DNA of 35,638 nucleotides, taken from assembly GCA_019745975.1 (NCBI GenBank), contig JAIESQ010000155.1, positions 1 to 35,638 of the forward strand, given 5' to 3'. The notes beneath the pieces are model-generated. The model saw only the letters and a program-made list of their open reading frames with translations, did not search any database and was not told the DNA's origin. The translations under genes were made by a program, and so were the position numbers. This DNA comes from Pirellulales bacterium. Its GTDB lineage: Bacteria; Planctomycetota; Planctomycetia; Pirellulales; JAEUIK01. Shown here in pieces: positions 16,099 to 25,975 of the stretch (position 1 is its first letter; every line of letters starts with the position of its first letter).

Positions 16099-19000
16099 AT
16101 GCAAATTGAGCGGGATATCGCCGTCGTCGGGATGGCGTGCATTTTTCCCAAGGCGCGGAACCTGCGCGAGTATTGGGCGAACCTGGCTGGCGGCGTCGAT
16201 TGCATTAGCGATCGGCCTGAGAAGCGGTGGCGGTTCCACCCGAACTTCGACTTCCCCGCCGATCACGACGCGTTCATTCCCTTCAGCCGCGGCGGCTTCC
16301 TGGGGGATGACGTGCTCTTCGATCCGGTTCCCTATGGCGTGTTGCCGAACCTGGTCCGGCATGGGGATCCCGATCAGTTCTTCATGCTGCACGTGATCGA
16401 CGAGGCGCTGCGCGACGCGAAGATCGCCGAGAGCGCGCCAGTCCGCGAGCGCACCGACCTGATCATGGGCCGCGGCGCCTACCCTACCGGCAAGCTCGTT
16501 GAGCTCACGCTGCGGGCCGAGATGTTCGAGATGGTCCTGGAGATGGTCACCCGCGGCTTTCCAGGCCTGATCGATCGGCAGCGCGCCGAGATCGAAGCGT
16601 TCTTGCGCCGGGCATGTACGCCGCGCGACATCGACAATGTGTCGACCGCGGTGTCGAACATTTCAGCGAGCCGGGCCGCGAATCGCCTTAATTTGCGCGG
16701 GGCGGCTTACGCAGTCGACGCGGCGTGTGCGTCGTCATTGTTGGCGGTCGAGCAGGCGGTCTGGCGGCTACGCACCGGGCAGAGCGACCTGGCCGTGGCG
16801 TCGGGCTTGTTCTTGAGCATGACCCCCTCGTTCCTGTATGTGTTCACGCGGTTGGGCGCGCTTTCGCCTACGCGGACGATTCGCCCCATGGATCGGCGGG
16901 CCGACGGCCTACTGGTGGGTGAAGGCGGAGGCGCGGTCGTGCTCAAGCGCTGGGAAGACGCGCTGCGCGACGGCGACGAGGTGTATGCGGTAATCAAAGG
17001 GGTTGGCTCGGCCAGCGACGGCAAAGACGTCGACGTGCTCGCGCCGGCCAGCGGCGGCCAGATTCGCTGCCTCGAGAACGCCTATCGCGACGCCGGCGTC
17101 GATCGCGACAGCATCGGGTTGCTCGAATTGCACGGCACCGGAACGATCGTCGGCGATCAGGTCGAGATCGAAACCGTCAAGTCGTTCTATGGGCGCAGCA
17201 ACCAGCCCCCCACGGCGCGCGCCATGGGGACCGTCAAGTCGATGATCGGTCATACGATGCCGGCGGCCGGCATGGCGGCCTTCATCAAGACAGCGCTGGC
17301 ATTGTCGAACAAGATTATCCCACCGAGCCTCAATTGCGAGCAGCCGCGCGAAGAGCTGGCCGATTGTCCGTTCTACATGGTGACGCAGACTCGCCCGTGG
17401 ATTCACAATCCGGCGTTAGGTCCGCGGCGAGCGGGGGTCAACGCGTTCGGCTTTGGCGGCATCAACGCGCACGTGATTTTGGAAGAAGTGGCGGCACCGG
17501 CGACGGCCAGCACGGTGCGCGTGCCCGAGTTGCCGTCCGGCGAAGCGGCGGCATCGGCCGAGTCACGCGTCGTCGACAACCCCGCCGCGGCGCTCGCGCC
17601 GCGTCCGTTCGATCCCGGCGTGCCGCGCGCCAGTGACCTGGTGGCGTTCACGGGTGCGTCGACCGCCGAGCTGGCGAGCAAGATCGCTCGACTTGAGCGC
17701 TACCTGGCTAGCGACGGCACCGGCGCGACGCTCGGCGATATTGCCTGGTCGCTGTCGCGCGAGTTGGACTTTGCCCAGCCCTGCAAGCTGGCGCTGGTGT
17801 CCGACGATTTGACACATCTGCGCAAGCTGCTGGGCCGCTGCCGCGAGGGATTGTCGGCCGAACCCCAGTTCGACGACGTTCCAGAAATCTACTACTCGGC
17901 CAACTCAGCGCGGCACGAAGGCAAGGTAGCCTTTATCCTTCCCGGCATGGGCTTCCCCGGGCTGATCGGCAACTATCCCGATCACCTGATGGAGCTCTGC
18001 CTGCACTACCCCGACGTGCGTGCGGAGTTCGATTTCTTCGAGAACCGCGACCGCCATCCCGAGGACACGGTTCCGACGAGCTCGATTTTCTGTCCGCCCG
18101 CCAGCCTGCCGGAAGACTACCGGCAGAAACTGAAGAAGCGGTTGGCGCCACCCAAAGTGGACGACGATCTCGACAAGCCGCAGGAAGCGGGCGAGCGCTA
18201 TCTGGCGGCGATGGGGGTCACGCTCAGCAACTGGGTCGGCTGGGTGTTATTGCGCGACTTTAAGATCCCGATGGACATGGTGACCGGCCAGAGCCAAGGG
18301 GAGATGGCCGCCTTGTGCGTCGTGGGGAGTGCCGACTTTCACGAGACGGCTCCCAGTTTCTGGAGGGTGCTCAATCTCGACACGCGCAACGCCGGTCGCC
18401 AGCGCCTGGCCTTCGCCTGGGCCAGCGCCGAGAAAATCGAACCGCTCCTGGCCGACAATCCGGGGACCTACTTGGCGATCTACATGGCGCCCGAGGGCGT
18501 GATCTTCGGCGGCGACCGCGATGGCCTGCTGCGGATCGCCGAAACGCTGCGCCAAGAGCAGATTCTGGTTTCGATTCTTCCGTACCCGCCGATTCATACG
18601 CCCGGTTTGAGCCATCTGCGCGCCGAGCTGGATAGCGAGTACGGCAGTCAGCACTTTGATCTGCGGCCGCCGCAAGTCGACTTGTATTCGTCGATCACCG
18701 CGGAAAAGTATCCGACTGATACGCAAGGCATCCGCGACACGCTGATGCTCAACGTCGACCATCCCTTGCGCATCTGGCAAACGATTCGCAAGATGTACGA
18801 GGATGGCGCGCGCTTGTTCGTGCAGGTTGGCGGCGGACACATGGCGGCGCATCTGGAGAGACTGTTGCCTGAGGGGGCCCGCGCTATCACGGCCGCGCTC
18901 GATGTCGATACGCGCAATCCACTCACACAGTTGAATCACCTGTGCGCCACGATTCTCACGGCCGGGGCGCCGCTCGACTTGTCGCCGTTGTTCCGGTATC

Positions 19001-21072
19001 GGCGGCTGCGCGCGCTAGATTTCGACGCGCCGCAGCCAGAGCCGACTCGGCCGCGGATGGCAATTCCACTGCGAATCGATTGGTCGCCCTTGTACCACGA
19101 GAGCGTGCCGGCGCGCGACTTGCAAACCGTGGCTTTGGCGGCGGAGCTTTCGGCCGAGGTCGCGGCGCCGATCGCGCCCGCGGCGGGGGGCCAGTCTGCA
19201 GCGGCGGCGCCAGCGAGTGGCCCAATCGCGGCGCCCCCGCCGCCCGATGCGATGGCGATACCGCTGGCGCGACTGACCGAGGCTGCCAGCGAACCGCTGA
19301 GCAATCAAGCTCTCGCAGGCAGCGAGCCGTCAAGCGATCTACTCACGATCGACCCAGCCGTGGCGGCGCGACTGCCCGTGCTCGGAGAGATTGTGCACTG
19401 GGCGCCGAACGAAGAACTGCGGATCCATCGCCGGCTCGATCTGGCCGAGGACTTGTTCCTGAACGACCACTTGTTCGTGTTCAACAACAAGCCGGTGCAC
19501 GAATGCCTGCCGGTGTTGCCGCTGACGGTGAGCATGGAGTTTATGGCCGAGGCGGCGTCGATCCTTTGCCCTGGGCTGGGCTTGATCGGCTTTGAAAACG
19601 TGCGCGGCCATCGTTGGGTGGGCATGCGCGATTGCCAGTGGATCGACATCACGATTCAGGCCCGGCTCGCCAGCGTGGACCCGGAAACCGGCGTGGCTCG
19701 CATTCAATGCTCGACGATCTTCGAAGACAAGCAGAGCTTCTCGGTCACGGTGCTCTTGGCGTCAGAGTACCGGCAGGACGTGCATTTCGACCTGGCGGCT
19801 CCTGACGGCGGCGCCTGGCCGTTCACGACCGAGCAGGTCTATCCGCTGCGCTGGATGTTCCACGGCCCGGCGTTTCATGTCGTGGCAGGCTTGTACGAAT
19901 TAGGCAATCCGGCGGCCTCCGCGGCGCTAGCGGTGCGGCCAACCGACAGGCTGTTCGCGTCGAAGCCCGATCCCCTGTTGCTCACCGATCCGTGTCTGAT
20001 GGACGGAATCGGCCAGATCATCGGTCTGTGGGCCTTGGCCAATAGTCAGTGCATCCTGCCCACTGGGGCCGATAAGGTGGAATTCTACCGACCCACACCG
20101 CCGATCGGGACCGTGGCGCCGATCCGCGTCGAAATCACGGCGGTCGATCCCGACACGAAGAAGTTACGCGCGAACATCGAAATTGAAGATGGGCAAGGTT
20201 CAGTTTGGGTCCGCGTGAGCGGCTGGACGGAGTTTGTCTGGAAATGGTCGCAGAAATACTCCGATAGCACCCGTTTGCCGAGCCATTATCTGACCGCCGA
20301 CGTGTTGCCCGTGCCCGGTTTGCCCTCGGGGAGTGTCTGTACCCTGACGACGAAGCAAGATTTCCGGGATGTTGACCCTGACTGGGCAGCCCGAATATTC
20401 TTGAGTTCTCAGGAGATGCCGGCGTACTGGGCGCTGGAGAACACGAAACTGCGTCGGCAGCTCGTGTTTTCGCGAGTGGCGGCCAAAGACGCGGTTCGGC
20501 AGTGGTGGCACCAGACCCACGGTACGCTGTATCCCTTTCCAGCCGATTTGACCATCGGGCACGACGCCGCGGGCCGACCGGTGCTTGAGCCGGCAGGCGA
20601 TCCGGCATGGCCGTTCATCAGCTTAGCGCACACCGATACGACCTATGTCGCCCTGGCTGCAGGAGTGCCAGTGGGCATCGACCTGGAGCCGGCCAACGCT
20701 CGGGCCGCCGAGATAGTTACACACTTTGCCACCGAGGCGGAAGCCGCGCTGTTGGCCTCGCTATCGGCAACGCAGCCCGACGAATGCTGGCCGACGCGGC
20801 TGTGGTGCGCGAAAGAAGCGGTGGGCAAGTTGCTGGGGACCGGCCTGGCAGGACGTCCGAAAGATTTTGTCGCGATCGACGCTGACGCCGAGGGCTGTTT
20901 GCTCATTCAGTATTTGCCGACGGGTGATCGTTTCGTTGTGAGCAGTTTGCGAGTCGATGACCACATCCTGGCGTTGACTGCGCAGCCTGGGGCGGAATTG
21001 GCCCCCGGCGGGTGTGCGCATAAGTGGAGTCAGTACGAAGCGGTATCGCAAGCGGCGGGGGACATGGCTTGA
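16099..21072 (+). CDS. Type I synthase subunit: KS-AT-DH-phosphopantetheinyl transferase
   Basis: The protein has 1657 aa from the ATG at 16099; the longer open frame upstream overlaps the KR gene. The KS (about 4-465) is complete: Cys210 in DAACASS, His345 in LHGTGT and His385 in MIGHT, with the same spacing as in the first subunit. The AT-like domain (about 605-970) keeps the nucleophile Ser732, but the motif is GQSQGE rather than GHSxGE, and IHTPGL replaces FHSPLL, so it may load another acyl group. A Pro/Ala linker follows. A double-hotdog DH (about 1105-1400) has His1124 (LNDHLF) and Asp1302 (LMDGIGQ). The C-terminus (about 1460-1640) is a 4'-phosphopantetheinyl transferase with GIDLE (Asp1528) and WCAKEA (Lys1572, Glu1573), which should activate the ACP of the partner. 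DH-PPTase order recalls enediyne PKSE. No thioesterase or reductive release domain is present. Confidence 0.93.
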   Translation: MQIERDIAVVGMACIFPKARNLREYWANLAGGVDCISDRPEKRWRFHPNFDFPADHDAFIPFSRGGFLGDDVLFDPVPYGVLPNLVRHGDPDQFFMLHVIDEALRDAKIAESAPVRERTDLIMGRGAYPTGKLVELTLRAEMFEMVLEMVTRGFPGLIDRQRAEIEAFLRRACTPRDIDNVSTAVSNISASRAANRLNLRGAAYAVDAACASSLLAVEQAVWRLRTGQSDLAVASGLFLSMTPSFLYVFTRLGALSPTRTIRPMDRRADGLLVGEGGGAVVLKRWEDALRDGDEVYAVIKGVGSASDGKDVDVLAPASGGQIRCLENAYRDAGVDRDSIGLLELHGTGTIVGDQVEIETVKSFYGRSNQPPTARAMGTVKSMIGHTMPAAGMAAFIKTALALSNKIIPPSLNCEQPREELADCPFYMVTQTRPWIHNPALGPRRAGVNAFGFGGINAHVILEEVAAPATASTVRVPELPSGEAAASAESRVVDNPAAALAPRPFDPGVPRASDLVAFTGASTAELASKIARLERYLASDGTGATLGDIAWSLSRELDFAQPCKLALVSDDLTHLRKLLGRCREGLSAEPQFDDVPEIYYSANSARHEGKVAFILPGMGFPGLIGNYPDHLMELCLHYPDVRAEFDFFENRDRHPEDTVPTSSIFCPPASLPEDYRQKLKKRLAPPKVDDDLDKPQEAGERYLAAMGVTLSNWVGWVLLRDFKIPMDMVTGQSQGEMAALCVVGSADFHETAPSFWRVLNLDTRNAGRQRLAFAWASAEKIEPLLADNPGTYLAIYMAPEGVIFGGDRDGLLRIAETLRQEQILVSILPYPPIHTPGLSHLRAELDSEYGSQHFDLRPPQVDLYSSITAEKYPTDTQGIRDTLMLNVDHPLRIWQTIRKMYEDGARLFVQVGGGHMAAHLERLLPEGARAITAALDVDTRNPLTQLNHLCATILTAGAPLDLSPLFRYRRLRALDFDAPQPEPTRPRMAIPLRIDWSPLYHESVPARDLQTVALAAELSAEVAAPIAPAAGGQSAAAAPASGPIAAPPPPDAMAIPLARLTEAASEPLSNQALAGSEPSSDLLTIDPAVAARLPVLGEIVHWAPNEELRIHRRLDLAEDLFLNDHLFVFNNKPVHECLPVLPLTVSMEFMAEAASILCPGLGLIGFENVRGHRWVGMRDCQWIDITIQARLASVDPETGVARIQCSTIFEDKQSFSVTVLLASEYRQDVHFDLAAPDGGAWPFTTEQVYPLRWMFHGPAFHVVAGLYELGNPAASAALAVRPTDRLFASKPDPLLLTDPCLMDGIGQIIGLWALANSQCILPTGADKVEFYRPTPPIGTVAPIRVEITAVDPDTKKLRANIEIEDGQGSVWVRVSGWTEFVWKWSQKYSDSTRLPSHYLTADVLPVPGLPSGSVCTLTTKQDFRDVDPDWAARIFLSSQEMPAYWALENTKLRRQLVFSRVAAKDAVRQWWHQTHGTLYPFPADLTIGHDAAGRPVLEPAGDPAWPFISLAHTDTTYVALAAGVPVGIDLEPANARAAEIVTHFATEAEAALLASLSATQPDECWPTRLWCAKEAVGKLLGTGLAGRPKDFVAIDADAEGCLLIQYLPTGDRFVVSSLRVDDHILALTAQPGAELAPGGCAHKWSQYEAVSQAAGDMA

Positions 21073-21159
21073 GATTCGCGGGGCCAGCCTGAGACAACAA
21101 CCAGGTGACGTTGGATTTGACTTAACCCCGGCCTAGTGCGCCGCGTGGGACATACGACT

Positions 21160-22623
21160 ATGGCAACCGAAACACAGCGCGCCTCGCGCACGATCGAAGC
21201 ACCAGCATCGCCAGCCGAGCAGCCCGTGGCGCTACAACTGCGCTCACTACGCCTCGACAAGGATGAGCGACGCGGTAGCGGTCGGCGCGTGCGCTGGCTG
21301 CGCATGCTGCTTTGGCTGGGGGTGACCGGCGGCGTGATCGTGGCGGCCGGCCTGTGGGCCAACTCCGCCGGCTATTTTGAGAAGCCGCCCGTGGAGGTGG
21401 ATGCCGTCGTTTTTGGTGCGAGCGATTCCAGCGACGTGTTGTTGGATTTGACGGGTTACCTGGCTCCGCGCCGCCGCATCAACGTGTCGCCGCGGGTGGG
21501 GGGGTACATCGTCGCCTTCCCGTGCGAAGCCGGTCAGCGAGTCAAAAAGGGTGACCTGCTGGTGCAGATCGACGATCGGCTGTTCAAGGCCGAAGTCGAA
21601 TCGGCCAAGGCCACGCTGGCCCAGTGGCAGAGCAAGCTCGACGAACTGCAACACGGCGCGCTACCTGAGGAAATTGCCAAGGCCACGGCGCTATTTGATC
21701 AAGCAAAACATCAATTGGATAAGGCCGATCAGGACCTTAAGCGGGCCATCGCCACGCGCGAGCGCAGCCCGCAGGTGATCACCGACGCCGAAATGACCCA
21801 ACGGAACACCGAATATCGTAGCGCCAAGGCGAACGCCGCGAGCTTCGAACAAAGCCTGTTGCTTCTCAAGCACGGCGCTCGTCCGGAACAGGTCGCGGCG
21901 GCCGAAGCGCAGGTCGAGCAAGCGCAAGCCCTGCTGCGCAAGGCCGAAGTGATGGTCGACAACGCGCGGCTCGTCGCGCCGCATGATGCCACGGTGATCG
22001 AGAAGAATGGCGAAGAGGGTGAAGGGATTCATCCCGAGGTGGTCATTAAGAGCCTCTGCGTGCTGGCCGACCTCAGCGACATGGAGGCTGAGGTCGAAGT
22101 GCAAGAGACCGATTTACAGCGCATCGCGGTGGGCGATCCGTGCCGCGTGATTCCTGATGCCTACGAAAACCACACCTACGACGGCCAGATCGTTCGTATT
22201 CTGCCGCTGGTGAACAAGGCGCGCGGCACCGTCGTCGTCAAGGTGCGCGTACTCAATCCCGACGAGCACTTGCTGGTCGACATGAATTGCCGCGTGCTGT
22301 TCGTGCGCAAGGACAATCCGAACGCAGCCGAACGGTTGCCGCGCGTGCCGAAGCGCGCCGTCGTCGAGGAAGAGGGGACCGCGTCGTACGTTTACGTGCT
22401 CGATGGACTGGTGGCGCGTCGCCGCAACGTGGAACTCGGCGCCAGCGACGGCGAAGAGTTCGAGATCAAGAGCGGCCTGCAAAAAGGGGAGATCGTGCTG
22501 ATGTCGGGCGCGGAATCGTTGACGGACGGGCGCCGCGTGCGTCCCCCGAAACTCCCCGACGCGAACGCTGGAGGCGCGCCTGCCGGCACGACGCCTAAAA
22601 AATCGGCTGGAGAGTCGTCGTGA
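21160..22623 (+). CDS. Periplasmic membrane-fusion (adaptor) protein, HlyD/DevB type
   Basis: The protein has 487 aa from the ATG at 21160; an in-frame GTG at 21136 is an alternative. A cytoplasmic basic N-terminus is followed by one membrane segment at about 47-67. A biotinyl-lipoyl-like half (SPRVGGYIVAFPCEAGQRVKK) precedes a long coiled-coil hairpin rich in Ala, Glu, Gln and Lys, then the second lipoyl half (DNARLVAPHDATVIEKNGEEGE) and a beta-barrel. A Gly/Pro/Lys-rich tail closes it. The protein would bridge the inner-membrane transporter encoded next to an outer-membrane channel, which is not encoded here. Direct linkage to a synthase of this type recalls DevB, the adaptor for heterocyst glycolipid export. 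The stop overlaps the ATPase start by 4 nt. Confidence 0.88.
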   Translation: MATETQRASRTIEAPASPAEQPVALQLRSLRLDKDERRGSGRRVRWLRMLLWLGVTGGVIVAAGLWANSAGYFEKPPVEVDAVVFGASDSSDVLLDLTGYLAPRRRINVSPRVGGYIVAFPCEAGQRVKKGDLLVQIDDRLFKAEVESAKATLAQWQSKLDELQHGALPEEIAKATALFDQAKHQLDKADQDLKRAIATRERSPQVITDAEMTQRNTEYRSAKANAASFEQSLLLLKHGARPEQVAAAEAQVEQAQALLRKAEVMVDNARLVAPHDATVIEKNGEEGEGIHPEVVIKSLCVLADLSDMEAEVEVQETDLQRIAVGDPCRVIPDAYENHTYDGQIVRILPLVNKARGTVVVKVRVLNPDEHLLVDMNCRVLFVRKDNPNAAERLPRVPKRAVVEEEGTASYVYVLDGLVARRRNVELGASDGEEFEIKSGLQKGEIVLMSGAESLTDGRRVRPPKLPDANAGGAPAGTTPKKSAGESS

Positions 22624-23399
22624 GTCAGGCGCCCGAAATTCTGGTGCGCGTCGATCGGGCGGTGAAGCACTATTTCCGCGGCAGCGAATGCGTGGAAGTG
22701 CTCCACGAGGTCAATCTCGAGATCGAGCGCGGCGATTTTGTCGGGCTGATCGGCCCCAGCGGTTCGGGCAAGACGACGCTGTTGAACCTGATTGCCGGGC
22801 TCGACCAGCCGACCAGCGGCCACATCTTTTTCGCCGGGAACGAGATTTCGGCGATGAACGAATCGCAACTGGCGCGATGGCGCACGAACGCGGTGGGATT
22901 CGTGTTTCAGTTCTTTCATTTGATCCCCGTGCTCACGGCGTTTGAGAACGTCGAGTTGCCGCTGCTGTTGACCAATATGTCCGCGCGCCGGCGCCGCGAT
23001 CACGTGCGGATGGTGCTCAAGGCCGTCGGCCTGGACCATCGCGAGCATCATCGGCCCGGGCAACTCTCGGGTGGCGAGCAACAGCGCGTGGGTATCGCGC
23101 GGGCACTGGTGACCGACCCGGCGTTGATCGTGGCCGACGAACCAACGGGCGACCTGGACAGCAAGAAATCGAAAGAGATTCTCGACCTGCTGCAAATGCT
23201 GCAGGAGGAATTGCACAAAACGTTGCTCGTGGTGACACATGATCCGAACGTGGCCGGGCGCACGCGCCGCTTGTTGCGGATCGACAGCGGCCGGCTGATC
23301 GAAGACCGCTGCGACGCCAACCGGCCGCTGCCGCTACGGCGGGCAGCGCCAGTCGCCGTTTCGTCGAACTCGGCCGGGCTCGTCGACCAGCCCGGCTAG
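22620..23399 (+). CDS. ABC transporter ATP-binding protein, LolD/MacB/DevA type
   Basis: The protein has 259 aa from a GTG that overlaps the adaptor stop (GTGA). All ATPase motifs are present: Walker A GPSGSGKTT from residue 45, Q-loop Gln97, signature LSGGEQQR at 149-156, Walker B LIVADE at 169-174, and switch His207. The closest family by motifs is the lipoprotein/macrolide/glycolipid exporter ATPases that work with FtsX-type permeases. A Pro/Arg-rich tail of about 35 aa extends past the usual end. It drives the two permeases downstream. Confidence 0.93.
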   Translation: MSQAPEILVRVDRAVKHYFRGSECVEVLHEVNLEIERGDFVGLIGPSGSGKTTLLNLIAGLDQPTSGHIFFAGNEISAMNESQLARWRTNAVGFVFQFFHLIPVLTAFENVELPLLLTNMSARRRRDHVRMVLKAVGLDHREHHRPGQLSGGEQQRVGIARALVTDPALIVADEPTGDLDSKKSKEILDLLQMLQEELHKTLLVVTHDPNVAGRTRRLLRIDSGRLIEDRCDANRPLPLRRAAPVAVSSNSAGLVDQPG

Positions 23400-23513
23400 C
23401 AGCGCAAGAGCAGGCGGCGCGACCGTGTCGCCGCCGGCCGTCTGGTCCGCAGCCGACAAAACACCTGCTCATCCGCCGATCGATCCACCAACCGCCTTCA
23501 GACGAGCTCTCCC

Positions 23514-24686
23514 GTGAGCAAGTTCATCCTGCTAATGCTAAAGAACCTCGGGCGGAACAAGCTCCGCACGACGCTCACGGCATTGGCGGTGACGGTGCTG
23601 GTGACGATCTGCGTGGTGGTGCTTTCGGTGGTCGCCACGGTTCGCATGCAACTTTCGACCGAGGCGAGCCAGGCGAAGCTGATAGTCACCGAACGCTGGG
23701 TGGCCCCGAGTGAAGTGCCGGTTCGCTACATTCCGCGGCTGACGCGCATTCGCGGTGTCGAGGACTGGACCACCTGGAATCTGTACGTCGGCTTCTTCGA
23801 TAAGACGCTCCGCAGCGACCGCGCAGGGTTGGGCTTTGCCACGCGCGTCGAAAACCTGACGCGCATGCACGGTGGCTTGGAGAATGTTGACCCGGCCGTG
23901 ATCGAAGCCCTCAAGAACGAGAAGTCGGGCGTGCTGATGGGCTCGACCTTGATGCAAGCCATGAACTGGAAGGTTGGCCAGCAGTTCACCTTCTTCAGCA
24001 CGTCAACGGCCGGGAAGGACCTGCGTTTCAAGATTGTCGGGGTCATGCCCGCCGGCGTTTACCCGCTGAGCTTTTTCTTTCGCGACGATTACTTCGCCGA
24101 AGGGACGGGAAACAAAGACACGGTGAGCCTGGTCTGGCTGCGCTTGCGCGACGCCAGCTTGGCGCCGCGCGTGATCTCGCAGATTCAGCACGACTTCGCC
24201 AGCAGCCAGCCGGCGCTGAAGGTCGAGACCGAATCGTCGGGCGTGGCCCGGTTCGTCGAAAAAGGAAAAGTCATTCTGTTCATCATCGACTTCGTGGCGC
24301 TCATCCTTTCGATCGACATGGTGATTCTGCTGTCGAACAGCATCAGCATTTCGACGCGCGAACGGCGGGTGGAAATGGCCGTGCTTAAGGTACTGGGGTT
24401 CCAGCCGCTGCACATCGTGGCAATGGTCGTCGGCGAAGCAATGCTGATCGGCGCGCTGAGCGGCCTGGCCGGGGCCGCGCTGGCCTGGGGCGCCTCGGCG
24501 CTGGCACAGTCGGGCCGGCTACCGTCGGATGGCATCACGAGCTTTCTGTTGGTGTTTCCAGTTCCAGCGCAGGCGATGATGTGGGGAGCATTGGCGGGCG
24601 CCTCGATCGGCTTTGTCGGTAGCGTGTTCCCCGCCTGGAGTGCTCGCAAGGTGAAGGTTTCTGACGTCTTTTCCCGAATTGCGTGA
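23514..24686 (+). CDS. FtsX/MacB-type ABC permease, first
   Basis: The protein has 390 aa from the GTG at 23514, after a 114-nt gap. The topology is that of MacB/DevC permeases: TM1 at about 20-43, a large periplasmic domain (about 45-250), then TM2 (252-277), TM3 (302-326) and TM4 (355-375). The loop after TM2 has the FtsX-family sequence RERRVEMAVLKVLGF, which contacts the ATPase. It overlaps the second permease by 4 nt, so the two should be made in equal amounts and pair as a heterodimer. Confidence 0.9.
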   Translation: MSKFILLMLKNLGRNKLRTTLTALAVTVLVTICVVVLSVVATVRMQLSTEASQAKLIVTERWVAPSEVPVRYIPRLTRIRGVEDWTTWNLYVGFFDKTLRSDRAGLGFATRVENLTRMHGGLENVDPAVIEALKNEKSGVLMGSTLMQAMNWKVGQQFTFFSTSTAGKDLRFKIVGVMPAGVYPLSFFFRDDYFAEGTGNKDTVSLVWLRLRDASLAPRVISQIQHDFASSQPALKVETESSGVARFVEKGKVILFIIDFVALILSIDMVILLSNSISISTRERRVEMAVLKVLGFQPLHIVAMVVGEAMLIGALSGLAGAALAWGASALAQSGRLPSDGITSFLLVFPVPAQAMMWGALAGASIGFVGSVFPAWSARKVKVSDVFSRIA

Positions 24687-25936
24687 TCTCGATGACGACG
24701 ACGTGGCCAACCTGGTTGACATGGGTGCTGGTGGGCTTGCTCCCGCTGTGGGGGCTGGTGCTGCTGAAGTACCTGGTCGATATTCGCTCGGTGCCGGTGT
24801 CGTACAACTATCGCAGCCTGATCGTGCGCTGGAAGACGACGCTGATGACGGCGCTGGGCTTCACGCTCGTGGTATTCGGGCTGGTGTTGATGCTGGCCTT
24901 CATCAACGGGATTACGGCCGTGTGTCGGCAGAGCGGCGAGCCGGAAAACGTGATCGTGCTCTCGAAGGGGGCCGCCGACGAGGTGCTCAGCAGCCTGCCG
25001 CGCGACACGATCTCGGCGCTCGAGCATATTCGCGACGAGAAAGGTGTCGCCGGGAGCCGCATCCTGGCCAGTCGCGAGATGTTTCTCAACGCCAACCGCT
25101 TCAACCCGCAGACGCAGGACTACACGGCCTTGCAACTGCGCGGCGTGCAGCCCATCGTGTTTGAGGTTCACACGGCAGTTCGCGTGATCAAAGGCCGGAC
25201 GTTGCGGGCCGGGCAGAGTGAAGTGATGATCGGCCGCACGGTCGAGACGGGGCAGAATCTGCACGTCGGGGATACGTTCGAGTTGGGGCGCAAACGGTGG
25301 CGCGTGTGCGGCGTGTTCGACGCCCAAGGTTCGGCCCTCGAGTCGGAAGTGTGGTGCGATTTGAGCGAGCTGGCCAGCCAGTTCAAGCGCGAGGGCTCGT
25401 ACAGCACCGTGGTGCTGCGCACGCCGAGCGCGGCGTCGGCCCAGCGGATTGCCGAGAGCCTGGCTTCGAATCGCCAGATGAACGTCGAGGCCTATACCGA
25501 GCCGCAGTACTACGCCAAGCAAGCCGAACAGATGGAAACGCTGCAATTGGCCGCCTGGGTAATCGCCTGGTTCATGGGGACCGGCGCCGTCTTCGGCGTG
25601 ATGACCACGATGTTCGCGGCGATCGGCCAGCGGATCAAGGACATCGCCGTGATGCGGATCATGGGCTTCCAGGCCCGGGCGATTTTGTTTTCGTTCTTGA
25701 TCGAGGCGGCGCTGATTTCGCTGGTTGGCGGCGCGCTGGGATCGGGATTCGGTTATTTGATCAATGGGTTGTCGCAGAACGCCAATCTCGGCAGCCGCAC
25801 CGTCGAGTTTTCGTTTCAAGTCGACAGCTGGATCGTCGTTTCCTGCCTGGTGTTTTCGATCCTGATGGGGATCGTGGGAGGACTGCTCCCCGCGATCTCC
25901 GCGATGCGCATCAAACCGCTGGAAGCGCTGCGTTAA
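24683..25936 (+). CDS. FtsX/MacB-type ABC permease, second, with extra N-terminal helix
   Basis: The protein has 417 aa; GTG at 24683 overlaps the previous stop, with an ATG at 24692 as alternative. An additional membrane helix (about 9-30, rich in Trp and Leu) precedes the standard layout: TM1 at about 52-75, a periplasmic domain with a single CGVFDAQG-type core, then three TMs from about residue 290. The ATPase-contact loop reads QRIKDIAVMRIMGFQ. It pairs with the preceding permease to form the exporter channel, a LolCE-like two-permease design rather than the single DevC of cyanobacteria. Confidence 0.9.
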   Translation: MISMTTTWPTWLTWVLVGLLPLWGLVLLKYLVDIRSVPVSYNYRSLIVRWKTTLMTALGFTLVVFGLVLMLAFINGITAVCRQSGEPENVIVLSKGAADEVLSSLPRDTISALEHIRDEKGVAGSRILASREMFLNANRFNPQTQDYTALQLRGVQPIVFEVHTAVRVIKGRTLRAGQSEVMIGRTVETGQNLHVGDTFELGRKRWRVCGVFDAQGSALESEVWCDLSELASQFKREGSYSTVVLRTPSAASAQRIAESLASNRQMNVEAYTEPQYYAKQAEQMETLQLAAWVIAWFMGTGAVFGVMTTMFAAIGQRIKDIAVMRIMGFQARAILFSFLIEAALISLVGGALGSGFGYLINGLSQNANLGSRTVEFSFQVDSWIVVSCLVFSILMGIVGGLLPAISAMRIKPLEALR

Positions 25937-25975
25937 GCGCCTTGCGGATTGGCCGCCTGGAAGTCTTCCGCCGAC

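Noticed and set aside
23400-23513. Possible terminator between the ATPase and first permease genes
   Set aside because: Only an imperfect GGCGGC/GCCGCC stem with no T run; the adaptor, ATPase and permeases form one system, so an internal stop is unlikely.
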